A stretch of 51,861 bases of DNA from Chelatococcus sambhunathii (GCA_031316315.1 JADBEO010000027.1:1-51861), one strand, 5' to 3'; counted from the stretch's first letter, positions 29,990 to 40,907 are shown. Notes: a model not told the origin generated them from the letters alone. Made by a program: numbers and translations.

Positions 29990-31420
29990 ATGGCCGCCCC
30001 CGACGACACGCTGTCCAACGCCCCGGAAATCTCGGTCTCCGAGCTCAGCCAGTCGCTGAAGCGCGTCGTCGAGGACCGTTTCGGCTATGTGCGCGTGCGC
30101 GGCGAGATCTCTGGCTATCGCGGCCCGCATTCCTCCGGCCACGCCTATTTCGCGCTCAAGGACGAGGGCGCGAAGATCGACGCCGTCGTCTGGCGCGGGA
30201 CCTTCCAGAAGCTGAAGTTCCGCCCGGAAGAGGGCATGGAGGTCGTCGCAACTGGCCGCCTTACGACCTATCCCGGAAAATCCGCCTACCAGATCGTGGT
30301 CGACGTGCTGGAGCCGGCCGGCGTCGGCGCGCTGCTAGCTCAGCTGGAGGAGCGCCGCAAGCGGCTCGCGGCCGAGGGCCTGTTCGACGAGGGCCGCAAG
30401 CGCCCGCTGCCGTTCCTGCCGGAGACGGTCGGCGTCATCACCTCGCCGACAGGCGCGGTGATTCGGGACATCCTGCATCGCCTCTCCGACCGCTTTCCGC
30501 GTCGCGTGGTGGTCTGGCCGGTGCGGGTGCAGGGCGAGACGGCGGCGGCGGAGGTCGCGGCCGCCATCCGCGGCTTCAACGAGCTCGCCGCCGACGGGGA
30601 CATTCCGCGGCCCGCCGTGCTGATCGTCGCGCGCGGCGGCGGCAGTCTCGAAGACCTGTGGGGCTTCAACGAGGAGATCGTGGTCCGCGCGGCGGCGGAA
30701 AGCATGATCCCGTTGATCTCCGCCGTCGGGCACGAGACCGACACCACGCTGATCGACTTCGCCTCCGACCGCCGCGCGCCGACCCCGACCGCCGCGGCCG
30801 AGATGGCGGTGCCGGTGCGTGCGGAACTGGTCGCCGCCGTCGAGGACAGGGGAGCGCGGCTGCGCGCCTGCATGGCGCGGACGATCGAGAACCGCCGCGT
30901 CGAGCTGCGCTCGGCCTCGCGCGCGCTGCCCTCGCTGGAGACGCTGCTCCAGATCCCGCGCCAGCGGCTCGACCACGCCGCCGCGCGCCTCGCGCCGGCG
31001 CTCGCGACCAACGCCGGGCGCCATCACGCCCGCTTCGCGGCGGCGGCGGCGAAGCTGTCTCCGGTCGCCCTCGCGCGCCGAGTCGCGCTGGAACGCGAGA
31101 AGCTCGCGGCGCTTAGCCCCCGCGCCGCGCGCGCCTTCGGCTTCGCCGCCGAGCGGCGGCGCGAGCGCCTGGAGACCACGTGGAAGCTGCTGCGCAATCT
31201 GAGCCACCAGGGCGTGCTGGAGCGCGGCTACGCGCTCGTGACGGGGCCGGACGGCCATCTCGTCTCGCGCGCCGCCGCCGTGACGCCGGGCGCGGCGCTT
31301 TCCCTGCGCTTCGCCGACGGCGAGGTCGCCGCGACCGCCGGCGGCGCGCAGCAGGCGCCGGAAAAACGGCCTGCGCGGCCGAAGCCGGCGCCGGCCGCGC
31401 AGGAGGATCTGTTCGGATGA
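29990..31420 (+). CDS. xseA: Exodeoxyribonuclease VII large subunit
   Basis: A 476-residue XseA, the catalytic subunit of a nuclease that degrades single-stranded DNA with XseB. An N-terminal OB fold ([27 protein letters not shown]) is followed by the catalytic domain with [30 protein letters not shown] and [27 protein letters not shown], then a long charged helical region and a C-terminal segment ending EDLFG. The end overlaps the next gene by ATGA. xseB is not in the window. Confidence 0.95.
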   Translation: MAAPDDTLSNAPEISVSELSQSLKRVVEDRFGYVRVRGEISGYRGPHSSGHAYFALKDEGAKIDAVVWRGTFQKLKFRPEEGMEVVATGRLTTYPGKSAYQIVVDVLEPAGVGALLAQLEERRKRLAAEGLFDEGRKRPLPFLPETVGVITSPTGAVIRDILHRLSDRFPRRVVVWPVRVQGETAAAEVAAAIRGFNELAADGDIPRPAVLIVARGGGSLEDLWGFNEEIVVRAAAESMIPLISAVGHETDTTLIDFASDRRAPTPTAAAEMAVPVRAELVAAVEDRGARLRACMARTIENRRVELRSASRALPSLETLLQIPRQRLDHAAARLAPALATNAGRHHARFAAAAAKLSPVALARRVALEREKLAALSPRAARAFGFAAERRRERLETTWKLLRNLSHQGVLERGYALVTGPDGHLVSRAAAVTPGAALSLRFADGEVAATAGGAQQAPEKRPARPKPAPAAQEDLFG

Positions 31421-32346
31421 GCGAAACTTACCTTGGGGATGTCGTCGGGCCGCTGCCTGACCTGTTTCCCGGCTTCGACGAGACAAGCGTCTTGGTCGGC
31501 AGGGCCGAGCTGTTCGTCCGCGTCGGCGGCGAGGGTCCGCCGGTCGTGCTGCTGCACGGCTATCCGCAGACCCACGCCTGCTGGCACAAGGTCGCGCCGG
31601 CGCTCGCCGAGAAGCTCACGCTGGTGATCCCGGATTTGCGCGGCTATGGCCGCTCCTCGATCCCGCCGCTGACCCCCGACGGCCTCGCCTATTCGAAGCG
31701 CGCTATGGCGGAGGACGTCGCGGCGCTGATGGCGAAGCTCGGACATGACCGCTTCATGGTCGCCGGCCACGACCGCGGCGGGCGCGTCGCCTACCGGCTG
31801 GCGCTCGACCGGCCGGAGCTGGTCGAGAAGATCGCCGTGCTCGACATTGTGCCGACCCATCGCATGTGGGCGACGATGGACGCCGGCATGGCGCTCAAGG
31901 CCTATCACTGGCCGTTCTTCGCCCAGCCCGCGCCGCTGCCCGAACGGCTGATCGGCGCCGATCCGGTCTTCTTCATCGACTGGACGCTGGCGAGCTGGAC
32001 GGCGGCGAAGGACCTTTCGGCCTTCGATGAGCGCGCGCTGCTTCACTATCGCGACTTCTTCCGCGAGCCGAAGCGCATCGCCGCCACGCTCGCCGACTAC
32101 CGCGCCGGCGCGACCGTCGACCGCGAGCACGACCAGGCGGATCTCGACGCCGGGCGAATGATCGTCGCGCCGCTGCTCGCGCTCTGGGGCGACGGCGGCT
32201 TCCCGGCGAAGGGGACGAGCCCGCTCGACGTATGGGGGCAATGGGCGGAAAGCGTCGAGGGCCACGCGCTTCCCTGCGGTCATTTCCTCCCGGAGGAGGC
32301 GCCGGAGGAGACCGCGAAGGCGCTGCTCGAGTTTTTCGGAAGATGA
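31417..32346 (+). CDS. Alpha/beta hydrolase, haloacetate dehalogenase-like
   Basis: A 309-residue alpha/beta hydrolase. The nucleophile elbow is GHDRGG with Asp119, rather than serine, as in dehalogenases and epoxide hydrolases. [17 protein letters not shown] supplies the oxyanion HG motif, and the catalytic His is in [11 protein letters not shown] near the C-terminus. [10 protein letters not shown] and the [19 protein letters not shown] segment, including His164-Trp165, match fluoroacetate dehalogenase-type proteins, where those residues hold the halide. A real haloacetate substrate is plausible but not shown. The start codon overlaps the xseA stop, indicating cotranscription. Confidence 0.87.
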   Translation: MSETYLGDVVGPLPDLFPGFDETSVLVGRAELFVRVGGEGPPVVLLHGYPQTHACWHKVAPALAEKLTLVIPDLRGYGRSSIPPLTPDGLAYSKRAMAEDVAALMAKLGHDRFMVAGHDRGGRVAYRLALDRPELVEKIAVLDIVPTHRMWATMDAGMALKAYHWPFFAQPAPLPERLIGADPVFFIDWTLASWTAAKDLSAFDERALLHYRDFFREPKRIAATLADYRAGATVDREHDQADLDAGRMIVAPLLALWGDGGFPAKGTSPLDVWGQWAESVEGHALPCGHFLPEEAPEETAKALLEFFGR

Positions 32347-32361
32347 CCGGGCGGCGGGCGG

Positions 32362-32670
32362 TCAGTCGGTGGAAAAATAGGCGTCGATGTCGCGCCGGCC
32401 GTCTACGATGTCCACGATCTCAAACGCGTCGTCGACGTATCGGAAGAAGATGACATGGTTCTTGAAGACGTAACTTCGAAAATCTGCGCCGAGCTCCGGT
32501 CGAGCCCTACCGCTCGCACCCGGCAGAGCGGCGAGCGTCACACACTTTTCGCGCAGTCGCTCGGCAAAGCGGGACGCCGTCGCGCGATCTCCGGCGGCTT
32601 CGGCGATCGCGATGGCGATGGATCGAAGTGAGTGCTCGGCTTGGTCCGATAAACGGAGGCGCCGCGTCAC
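32362..32670 (-). CDS. Type II toxin, RelE/ParE family
   Basis: A 102-residue ParE-like protein: RRLRLSDQAEHSLRSI at the start, ASRFAERLREKC and LPGASGRARPELGADFRSYVFKNHVIFFRYVDDAFEIVDIVDGRRDI near the end. This is the normal ParE pattern with the C-terminal beta strands. ParE toxins usually poison DNA gyrase; RelE types cut mRNA. The GTG start overlaps the stop of the antitoxin gene (GTGA), giving antitoxin-first coupled translation. It converges on the alpha/beta hydrolase gene. Confidence 0.88.
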   Translation of the reverse strand: MTRRLRLSDQAEHSLRSIAIAIAEAAGDRATASRFAERLREKCVTLAALPGASGRARPELGADFRSYVFKNHVIFFRYVDDAFEIVDIVDGRRDIDAYFSTD

Positions 32671-32921
32671 GCGCGCTTACGCCTGCTCGCTTCCCAGTCA
32701 TCGAGCGCCCGTTCGACGGACGCAATGACTTCTTCGTCCGTATGCGACCCGCCGCGCTCGACCGCGGCGTTCAAATGGTCGCGCAAGGCCTTGCGCTTGT
32801 TCTCGCGCTCCTCGACGAGGCGCAGGCCCTCGCTCACGACCTCGTCCGCCGATGCGTATCGACCCTCCCCGACGAGTTCGTCGACGAGCTCCTTCCAGCG
32901 CGGATCGATCGGCACGTTCAT
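32667..32921 (-). CDS. Type II antitoxin, ParD family
   Basis: An 84-residue ParD-like protein. The N-terminal half (MNVPIDPRWKELVDELVGEGRYASADEVVSEGLRLVEERE) is a ribbon-helix-helix DNA-binding domain with the family's typical G-RY-SADEVV-EGLRL-E pattern. The charged C-terminal half should wrap the toxin. It precedes and overlaps the ParE gene. I start at ATG 32921; a much longer in-frame reading is rejected. It is the second toxin-antitoxin pair in the window, unrelated to the Phd/VapC pair. Confidence 0.9.
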   Translation of the reverse strand: MNVPIDPRWKELVDELVGEGRYASADEVVSEGLRLVEERENKRKALRDHLNAAVERGGSHTDEEVIASVERALDDWEASRRKRA

Positions 32922-32980
32922 CGGCTTTCTCCACTGGAGACAGCCTACGCCCGCTCGCGGCGTCGCGGAAGCCGAGGGCG

Positions 32981-33379
32981 CTACCGCCCCTCGAAGTGCT
33001 TCCGCAGCAGGCGGATATTGCGCCGGTTCGCCTTGAAGGCGAAGTCGAAGATCGCGCCGGCGACGGGGATCGAGCCGACCACCGTGTCGAAGGCGACATT
33101 GCCGACCATCTTGGCGAGGACATGCGAGGGCGCCCCCATCTCGTGGGCGCGCTTGATCATGTAGGCCGAGACGATCGCGGTCGACAGCCCGCCCGCGACC
33201 GGGACGATTCCGGCCAGGGAGTCGACGCCGAAGCGCCAGTTCGTCATCGGGATGCGCCACTGGGAGTCGAGCAGCGTCGCGAGACGGTCGAGATGGTCCA
33301 GCGTCTCGGCGTGGCCGGGCTTCAGCCCGTCGCGGGGCGGCATGCGGCCGGCGAAGCCGGTGGCGGCGCGGGCGGTCAT
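32981..33379 (-). CDS. DUF4112 domain protein
   Basis: A 132-residue protein of the DUF4112 family: LDHLDRLATLLDSQWRIPMTNWRFGVDSLAGIVPVAGGLSTAIVSAYMIKRAHEMGAP followed by KMVGNVAFDTVVGSIPVAGAIFDFAFKANRRNIRLLRKHF. Two short amphipathic or membrane-inserting segments (about 52-75 and 92-112) with the repeated G-x-(V/I)-P-V-AG motif are typical. Function unknown. Its start overlaps the stop of the small PMP3 gene (ATGA), so the two form a tight pair, PMP3 first. Confidence 0.87.
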   Translation of the reverse strand: MTARAATGFAGRMPPRDGLKPGHAETLDHLDRLATLLDSQWRIPMTNWRFGVDSLAGIVPVAGGLSTAIVSAYMIKRAHEMGAPSHVLAKMVGNVAFDTVVGSIPVAGAIFDFAFKANRRNIRLLRKHFEGR

Positions 33380-33534
33380 TTCTTCACGATCACCCAGATG
33401 GCGTGGATGATGCCCGGGATGTAGCCGAGCAGCGTCAGCAGGATGTTCAGCCAGAAGTGCAGGCCGATGCCGACCTGCAGGAACACGCCGAGCGGCGGCA
33501 GCAGGATCGCGATCAGGATGCGCAGGACGTCCAT
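33376..33534 (-). CDS. Pmp3/YqaE family small membrane protein
   Basis: A 52-residue protein, MDVLRILIAILLPPLGVFLQ and onwards, with two transmembrane helices (about 4-22 and 28-48). The LLPPLGVFLQVG and LNILLTLLGYIPGIIHAIWVI motifs define the Pmp3/UPF0057 family of plasma-membrane proteins linked to salt and stress tolerance. It overlaps the DUF4112 gene by 4 bases, implying joint expression of two membrane-associated stress-type proteins. Confidence 0.92.
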   Translation of the reverse strand: MDVLRILIAILLPPLGVFLQVGIGLHFWLNILLTLLGYIPGIIHAIWVIVKK

Positions 33535-33629
33535 GGAGAGGTCACCTCACGAAGGGGGTCGGCCCCATCGGCCCGCACCGCGCAGGCCTCACAAGCGGGA
33601 ACGTCGAGGCCCCGCTTTGGTTCGAAAGG

Positions 33630-34094
33630 TCATGTGGTGTGGCGCCGCTCGCGAAAGAAGGCCCTGAGCATCTCGGCCGCTTCACGCTCGCGAAATCCGG
33701 GATAAACGTCCGGCGCGTGGTGGCAGGTCGGCTGGTCGAACAGCCGCGCGCCGGAGACCACGCCGCCGCCCTTCGGATCCTCCGCCCCGAAATAGAGCCG
33801 GCGGATGCGGGCGAAGGACATCGCGGTGGCGCACATCGGGCAGGGTTCGAGCGTGACCCAGAGGTCGCAGCCGATCAGCCGCTCCGACCCGATCGTCTCG
33901 CAGGCGGCCCGGATCACGAGCATCTCGGCATGGGCGGTCGGATCGTTGCGCTCGCGCGTGCGGTTGCCGTCCGCGGCGAGGACGACGCCGTCCCGCAGCA
34001 CCGCCGCGCCGACCGGCACCTCGCCGCGTTCGGCCGCGGCGCGCGCCTCGGCGAGAGCGATCTCCATCGGCGAGGGCTGATCCGCGCTCGTCAA
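33630..34094 (-). CDS. tadA: tRNA-specific adenosine deaminase
   Basis: A 154-residue zinc deaminase that converts wobble A34 to inosine in tRNA-Arg(ACG). The HAE motif (TAHAEMLVIRAAC) with catalytic Glu and the PCPMC zinc motif are present, with GEVPVGAAVL at the start and a DVYPGFREREAAEMLRAFF tail typical of TadA. I keep the TTG start at 34094 because GAGGAA lies about 8 bases upstream; the ATG at 34067 is an alternative. It is divergent from rluB with 31 bases between start codons. Confidence 0.92.
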   Translation of the reverse strand: MTSADQPSPMEIALAEARAAAERGEVPVGAAVLRDGVVLAADGNRTRERNDPTAHAEMLVIRAACETIGSERLIGCDLWVTLEPCPMCATAMSFARIRRLYFGAEDPKGGGVVSGARLFDQPTCHHAPDVYPGFREREAAEMLRAFFRERRHTT

Positions 34095-34125
34095 CCGGCG
34101 TTCCTCATGCTACTCGCGGCCGATC

Positions 34126-35967
34126 ATGACCGACGAACCAGAACATCCCGACGCGCCCGAGGGGCATGCGGCGGCCGAAGGCGCCGGAAAGCGCCCGGGC
34201 GAGCGTCTCGCCAAGACCATCGCGCGCGCCGGCCTCGGCTCCAGGCGCGAGGCCGAGGCGTGGATCGAGGCCGGCCGGGTCTCCGTCAACGGCGCGACCG
34301 TCACCGAGGCGGGAACCAACGTGGTGCCGAGCGACCGGATCGAGGTCGACGGCAAGCCGCTGCCGGCGCGCGAGCGCACCCGACTCTGGCTCTATCACAA
34401 GCCGCGCGGCTACGTGACGACCACCCACGACCCGGAAGGCCGCGAGACGGTCTTTTCGATCCTGCCGAAGGGCATGCCGCGGGTCATGACGATCGGCCGG
34501 CTCGACATCAACACCGAAGGCCTGCTGCTGCTGACCAATGACGGCGGCCTCGCGCGCGTGCTCGAGCTGCCGGACACCGGGTGGCTGCGGCGCTACCGGG
34601 TGCGCGCCTTCGGCCGGACGACGCCGGAGGCGCTCGCCGCGCTGAAGGACGGCGTCGAGATCGACGGCTTCGCCTATGGCGCGATCGACGCCGAGATCGA
34701 GCGGCAGCAGGCCGACAATGTCTGGCTCCGCTTCGGCCTGCGCGAAGGCAAGAACCGCGAGGTCAAGCGCGTCGCCGAACATCTCGGGCTCGCGGTCAAC
34801 CGGCTGATCCGCATCTCCTTCGGGCCGTTCCAGCTTGGCTCGCTGCCCGAGGGCGCGGTCGAGGAGGTGCGCGGCCGCACGCTCCAGGAACAGCTCGGCA
34901 AGCGGCTCGCCGAGGAGGCCGGCTGCGATTTCGAAGGTCCGGCGACGAGCCTCGGCGAGGACGCCCCGCGCGTCACCGGCGGCCGCGGCGGGGCGCGCAC
35001 CTCGGTCGAGGGTCGTGTGCGCGCGCGCCTCGCCGATCCGTCCCAGCGCGTCGGCCGCAAGGCGCCGATCGCCCGGCCGCGCGACATGCCGGCCCCGGCT
35101 GCGCCCTCCGGAGGCGAGCCCGAGCGGCCCGCGAAGACGAAGCGCGTCGGCTCCGTCGCGGACCGTCGCGGCCGCGCGGTCAAGGTCGAGCGCATCGCGC
35201 GCGATCACGCCGAGCCCGCGCCGAAGCGGGTGCGCCGCGCCGAAAAAGGAACAGCGGAACGCTTCGGGGCCAAGGGCCGGCCGGAGCGCGCTCGACCTGA
35301 TGGCGGTCGCAAGAGCGACGCCGGCGGATCGCCCCGCGGCAGGCCGGCCTCCGACAGGTCGGGCCCGCGGAGTTCCGAAGGCGGGCGAGGCGCGCGGCCG
35401 GCCGGCGAACGCATGTCCGAGCCTGCGGGCGACGCGAGCCGCGCGCCGCGGCTGCCGGGCGAGGTCCGTCCTCCCAGAGTTCGGGCGCCGAGATCCGCCG
35501 AGGGCGAGCGTCCGCGTTTCGAGCGCGACGAGGGCGCGGGCGAGGCGCGCGGCGAGCGCCGTCCGAGGGAGCGGTCGAACGAAGGCCGGCCGCAGCGCGG
35601 CGAAAGGGGCGCGGAGCGCGAGGGCGCAAGGCCGTTCCGCGCCGATCGGCCCGATCGCGCCGAGGGCAAGCCGGCTGGCTTCAGGCCGCGCGGCGAGGGC
35701 AAGCCGGGCGACGCCGATCGCGGTCGTCCCCGCGACGGCGCGCCACGCTCGGAGAGGCCCGCGGGAGGCAAGCCCGGCGGCTTCAGGCGCGACGGTGGTC
35801 GCCCGGAAGGCGGGCGACCTGAAGGAGGACGGCCGGGCGGCCGACCTGGCGGAAAGCCCGGCGGCGGCAGACCTGGCGGCGGCAAGCCCGGAGGCGGCAA
35901 GCCCGGCGGCCGGCCGGGCGGCGGCGGAGGCAGGGGGCGGCCGGGCGGTGCGGATCGTCGGCGGTAG
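34126..35967 (+). CDS. rluB: Pseudouridine synthase of the RsuA/RluB/E/F family with long basic tail
   Basis: A 613-residue protein. An S4 RNA-binding domain (about 25-72: RLAKTIARAGLGSRREAEAWIEAGRVSVNG) precedes the synthase domain, with catalytic Asp127 in GRLDINTEGLLLLTNDG and LREGKNREVKRVAEHLGL. RluB modifies U2605 of 23S rRNA; RluE and RluF relatives cannot be excluded. Residues about 265-613 are a disordered tail rich in Arg, Gly, Pro and Lys, ending in GGRPGG/GGKPGG repeats, likely an RNA-binding extension. The tail is common in Hyphomicrobiales but is long here. Its end overlaps rsmD. Confidence 0.9.
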   Translation: MTDEPEHPDAPEGHAAAEGAGKRPGERLAKTIARAGLGSRREAEAWIEAGRVSVNGATVTEAGTNVVPSDRIEVDGKPLPARERTRLWLYHKPRGYVTTTHDPEGRETVFSILPKGMPRVMTIGRLDINTEGLLLLTNDGGLARVLELPDTGWLRRYRVRAFGRTTPEALAALKDGVEIDGFAYGAIDAEIERQQADNVWLRFGLREGKNREVKRVAEHLGLAVNRLIRISFGPFQLGSLPEGAVEEVRGRTLQEQLGKRLAEEAGCDFEGPATSLGEDAPRVTGGRGGARTSVEGRVRARLADPSQRVGRKAPIARPRDMPAPAAPSGGEPERPAKTKRVGSVADRRGRAVKVERIARDHAEPAPKRVRRAEKGTAERFGAKGRPERARPDGGRKSDAGGSPRGRPASDRSGPRSSEGGRGARPAGERMSEPAGDASRAPRLPGEVRPPRVRAPRSAEGERPRFERDEGAGEARGERRPRERSNEGRPQRGERGAEREGARPFRADRPDRAEGKPAGFRPRGEGKPGDADRGRPRDGAPRSERPAGGKPGGFRRDGGRPEGGRPEGGRPGGRPGGKPGGGRPGGGKPGGGKPGGRPGGGGGRGRPGGADRRR

Positions 35968-36508
35968 GTTCAAGGGCCGCGCGCTGAAGGGGCCTGCAGC
36001 GGATTCGCGCGCCATCCGCCCGACGAGCGACCGTCTGCGCGAGGCGGTCTTCAACGTGCTGGCCCACGCCTATGGCGATCCATGCGACGGCGCGCGCGTG
36101 CTCGACCTGTTCGCGGGCACCGGCGCGCTCGGGCTGGAGGCGCTGTCGCGCGGCGCCCGCTTCTGCCTGTTCGTCGACGACGGGACCGAGGCGCGCGCCT
36201 GCCTGCGCGAAAACGTCGAGACCTTCGGGCTCGGCGGCCAGACCAAGATCTTTCGGCGCGACGCGACGCGGCTCGGGCCGGTCCATTCGCTCGGGCTGTT
36301 CGACCTCGTCTTCGCCGATCCGCCCTACGGCAAAGGGCTCGGCGAGAAGGCCCTCGCCTCCGCGCGCGACGGCGGCTGGTTGGCGCCGGGCGCGCTGATC
36401 TTATTGGAAGAAGCGGCGGAGACGCAGATTTCCGGGCTGGAAGGCTTCGAGCCGCTCGAAACGCGCGTCTATGGCGACACGCAGCTCCGCGTGCTCCGGG
36501 CCGGGTGA
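35948..36508 (+). CDS. rsmD: 16S rRNA (guanine(966)-N(2))-methyltransferase RsmD
   Basis: A 186-residue SAM methyltransferase starting at GTG with MRIVGGRFKGRAL, the canonical RsmD beginning. It has RPTSDRLREAVFNVL, the SAM site VLDLFAGTGALGLEALSRGA, and the catalytic DPPY in LVFADPPYGKG. It methylates G966 of 16S rRNA. The start lies 20 bases inside the rluB reading frame, so translation is coupled between two rRNA modification genes. Upstream in-frame sequence is open for over 1 kb only because the rluB tail is GC-rich. Confidence 0.93.
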   Translation: MRIVGGRFKGRALKGPAADSRAIRPTSDRLREAVFNVLAHAYGDPCDGARVLDLFAGTGALGLEALSRGARFCLFVDDGTEARACLRENVETFGLGGQTKIFRRDATRLGPVHSLGLFDLVFADPPYGKGLGEKALASARDGGWLAPGALILLEEAAETQISGLEGFEPLETRVYGDTQLRVLRAG

Positions 36509-36590
36509 CGTCGCCTTTGCAGCGCGTCGGCCAGGCAGGCGAAGCTTCGGCCGGAACGATGCGCTCGGGCCGTGGCGCACCGGACGGCCT

Positions 36591-37061
36591 TCAGATCCGC
36601 TCGCCGCCCCGGAACCGCATGAACCGCCGCGGCTCGCCATCGCCGAACAGCAGGACGTCGTATTCCTCGGGCGCCGTGCCAGGCATCTCCATGCCCGGGG
36701 AGCCGACCGGCATGCCGGGGACCGCAAGACCGCCCTTCAAGACCGGTTTCTCGGCGAGAAGCCTGACGATCGCTTCGGCCGGGACGTGGCCCTCGACGAG
36801 GTAATCGGCCACGATCGCGGTGTGGCAGGCCCGAACCGTATACGGAACCCGCAGGTTGAACTTGAGCTCGCTCATCCCTGCGGTCTGGACCACCTTCGTG
36901 GGAAAGCCGGCTCCCTCGATATGGCCGATCCAGGCGTCGCAGCAGTCGCAGGATGGATCCTTGTAGACGGTGACGAGGGGCTTGTCTTCGGCGCGGCCGC
37001 GCCCGCCGATGGCGACGGCCGCCCCGATGGCGACCAGCACGGCGCGTCGGTCGATCTGCAT
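36591..37061 (-). CDS. DUF411 exported metal-binding protein
   Basis: A 156-residue protein. The N-terminal RRAVLVAIGAAVAIGG is a Tat-like signal. The DUF411 domain starts VTVYKDPSCDCCDAWIGHIEGAGF with the CxCC cysteines near 38-41, followed by ACHTAIVADYLVEGHVPAEAI, LAVPGMPVGSPGMEMPG with several Met residues, and the FRFRGG-like end. Members are thought to bind copper or other metals in the periplasm, often near copper resistance genes. None lies next to it here. Confidence 0.9.
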   Translation of the reverse strand: MQIDRRAVLVAIGAAVAIGGRGRAEDKPLVTVYKDPSCDCCDAWIGHIEGAGFPTKVVQTAGMSELKFNLRVPYTVRACHTAIVADYLVEGHVPAEAIVRLLAEKPVLKGGLAVPGMPVGSPGMEMPGTAPEEYDVLLFGDGEPRRFMRFRGGERI

Positions 37062-37171
37062 GTTCGCTCCGTCGATCTCAGGTCGGGCCCGCTCGAAATC
37101 GCTTCTACGCGGCGCGGCAGGCCTCGGATGGACGGACGCCCGCCGCTGCGCCGGTCTGGTCGCCTGCGCGC

Positions 37172-37735
37172 CTATTGAGGATACCAGAGCTCGACCTGGC
37201 CGGCCGGAGCCTTGTAGGTCGCCATCGCCCGGACCGCGGCCCCGCTGAGGCCCTGGGAGCTGGCGATGGAGGCGACCCGTTCCGCGACCGGCCGGTCCGC
37301 CGGGTTGAAGTAGCGAACCTCCGGCCGGGACGGCGATCCCGAGGCGACCACCTCGATGCCCGGCGACTTGAAGCCGGCGGCGCGCAGCGCCTTCGACACG
37401 CCGTCGGCCGCGAAACGCGCATCCATGTCGGGCACCTGGATGTAGACCGTGCCGGCCGGGATGGCGCCTGTGCTGTCGCGATGCTGGGCCGCGCCGCCGC
37501 TCTGGATCGAGGCGAGCTCGACCCCGCCGCGATCGTGGGCGCTGTTAAGAAGCGCGCCCGCGACCAACAGGACCGACCCGGCTATAGCGGCGAGGGGGAG
37601 CAGCCCGGCGCGCCGGGCGCGCACGATGCGGAAGACGCCGAAAACGAACAGAGCCGCGCTCGCGACGGCCAGAATGATCGACGCCGGGGAGGCGGCGAGA
37701 CCGTGCAGCAGTTCGTCCAGGGGGTGTCCGAGCAT
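37172..37735 (-). CDS. Membrane protein with periplasmic C-terminal domain, function unknown
   Basis: A 187-residue protein with two transmembrane helices (about 15-35 and 43-62). The C-terminal part (about 93-187) contains VYIQVPDMDARFAADGVSKALRAAG, VRYFNPADRPVAERVASIA and ends GQVELWYPQ. This pattern resembles the LytR-C/VLRF-like domain in which a short strand-helix-strand unit carries RYF and ELW motifs. I do not recognise a specific family. It lies between the DUF411 gene and mutL, all on the minus strand, with gaps of 110 and 89 bases. Confidence 0.75.
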   Translation of the reverse strand: MLGHPLDELLHGLAASPASIILAVASAALFVFGVFRIVRARRAGLLPLAAIAGSVLLVAGALLNSAHDRGGVELASIQSGGAAQHRDSTGAIPAGTVYIQVPDMDARFAADGVSKALRAAGFKSPGIEVVASGSPSRPEVRYFNPADRPVAERVASIASSQGLSGAAVRAMATYKAPAGQVELWYPQ

Positions 37736-37824
37736 CCGGAACGCTCCTGAGAATCATCCTTCCGGCTCTTTCTGGTCAGTCGAAGGTTTGTCGACAATGG
37801 CGCCTTCGCCTCACATCGCAGCTA

Positions 37825-39636
<1,812 letters not shown>

Positions 39637-39746
39637 GAGATGGTCGGGCGAGTCAGGGTCGAGGGGCGACCCGAAGCCTACCATGCGATGCGCGGCTGCG
39701 TCCGACCGCAGCCGCGCGGTTCACCGGAATCTCGACCGCTCCGGCG

Positions 39747-40052
39747 TCACGCCTTCGGCGAGTAGATCGAGCACCAGCCTTCCGGACTGATCGGTCCTTC
39801 CACGGCCTGGCACGCGTCCGGAGCCTGGAACATCGCGCAGCCGGCGCACTTGTCGGCGCCCTTGGGCGACGACTGGTACTGGACGTCGGCCTGCTTCTGC
39901 TTCGACTGCGCGACCGCGCGGGTCGAAGCGATACATAGTCCGCCGACGCCGATCATCGCGGCGCCTGCGATCACCGAACGACGCGAGACCGCGCCGGTCG
40001 CTTCGGGCTTCACGCCCGTGTTCTGACTTTCGCGATCGGAACGTTTCCTCAT
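39747..40052 (-). CDS. High-potential iron-sulfur protein (HiPIP)
   Basis: A 101-residue exported 4Fe-4S carrier. The Tat signal is SRRSVIAGAAMIGVGGLC (about 23-40). Cluster cysteines C69, C72, C81 and C94 follow the HiPIP spacing in CAGCAMFQAPDACQ and EGWCSIYSPK, with the Q-Y before the first Cys. HiPIPs carry electrons in the periplasm, for instance to oxidases or reaction centres. The partner is unknown. An AT-rich segment TTTAAAT-G-ATTCTAA (40116-40130) upstream resembles an iron control half-palindrome, but this is weak. Confidence 0.92.
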   Translation of the reverse strand: MRKRSDRESQNTGVKPEATGAVSRRSVIAGAAMIGVGGLCIASTRAVAQSKQKQADVQYQSSPKGADKCAGCAMFQAPDACQAVEGPISPEGWCSIYSPKA

Positions 40053-40309
40053 GCGAGCCTCCCTGGCCGCCGGCCGGATGGCCGGCCGGTAGAAGGCTAG
40101 CGTTCACGTTTCTGTTTTAAATGATTCTAATTCCAAGGTTGAAGGCGTCTTGGCGCCCGCCGGCCCGGTGCGTCGGTCTCTTGCACGCGCGCATCGAGCG
40201 AAAGGGTTGAACGGCGGAGCCCGCTGGTGTTGCCTTGCTCTTCCGCCGCGTTTCAGCGGCGCAAAGGAAGACGCGGTCCGCTCGAACGGACGGCGCGATG
40301 GGAGGAACG

Positions 40310-40882
40310 ATGACCGAGGTCAGATCCTCGCGGCTCTGCATCGTCGTGATGGGCCCGTCCGGCGTCGGCAAGACGACGGCGGCGAAGGGACTCGCCGAAC
40401 GGCTTGGCTGGACCTTCGCCGAAGCCGACGAGTTCCACCCGAAGGCCAACATCGACAAGATGTCGAGGGGCGTGCCGCTCGAGGACGAGGATCGCTGGCC
40501 CTGGCTCGCCTCCATCCGCGACTGGACCTCGGCCCAGGCCGAAGCGGGGCGCGACACCATCATAACCTGCTCGGCGCTCAAGCGCCGCTACCGGGACGTG
40601 CTGCGCCAGGCCTCGCCGCGCGTGCGCTTTCTGGAGCTGGTCGCGGATCGGGAGCTGGTCGAGACCCGGATGGCGCGGCGCCAGGGCCATTACATGCCGG
40701 TGTCGCTGCTCGCGTCCCAGTTCGCCGCGCTCGAGCCGCTGGAAGCGGACGAGGACGGCGTCGAGGTCGGGGTCGCCGGAGATCCGGAGACCGTGGTCGC
40801 GAACGCGCTCGTCGCGCTCGGCCTGACGCCGCCGCCTCCCGGCGCGCTGCCGGTCGGCGCGAGCCCGGCGCATCCGCGCTAA
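40310..40882 (+). CDS. Gluconokinase
   Basis: A 190-residue GntK-type kinase that makes 6-phosphogluconate from gluconate for the Entner-Doudoroff or pentose phosphate route. P-loop MGPSGVGKTT (about 14-23), then FAEADEFHPKANIDKMSRGVPLEDEDRWPWL, the ACSALKRRYRD-like TCSALKRRYRDVL, and RRQGHYMPVSLLASQFAALEPL, all hallmark segments. GGAGG lies 4 bases before ATG 40310; an ATG 12 bases upstream is possible. It is followed by the gluconate transporter 86 bases on. Confidence 0.93.
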   Translation: MTEVRSSRLCIVVMGPSGVGKTTAAKGLAERLGWTFAEADEFHPKANIDKMSRGVPLEDEDRWPWLASIRDWTSAQAEAGRDTIITCSALKRRYRDVLRQASPRVRFLELVADRELVETRMARRQGHYMPVSLLASQFAALEPLEADEDGVEVGVAGDPETVVANALVALGLTPPPPGALPVGASPAHPR

Positions 40883-40907
40883 GTCCGCCAAGTCTGCCAA
40901 GTCCGCG
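40881..40907. repeat. Three tandem 9-base repeats
   Basis: AAGTCCGCC, AAGTCTGCC and AAGTCCGCG follow each other directly, beginning inside the gluconokinase stop codon. A short slippage-type repeat with no evident function. Confidence 0.7.

Noticed and set aside
29707..30018. A 103-residue minus-strand gene
   Set aside because: Its middle is a remnant of the amicyanin-like protein that breaks at a frameshift, so it is treated as a pseudogene.
34835..35947. A 370-codon upstream extension of rsmD
   Set aside because: It lies wholly within rluB in another frame. RsmD begins at MRIVGG (GTG 35948), and the extension is Arg/Ala-rich noise.
34105..36054. A 649-codon open frame on the minus strand opposite rluB
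   Set aside because: It is the mirror of the GC-rich, repetitive rluB tail and S4-synthase gene. It has low-complexity Arg/Ala/Pro content and no family motifs.
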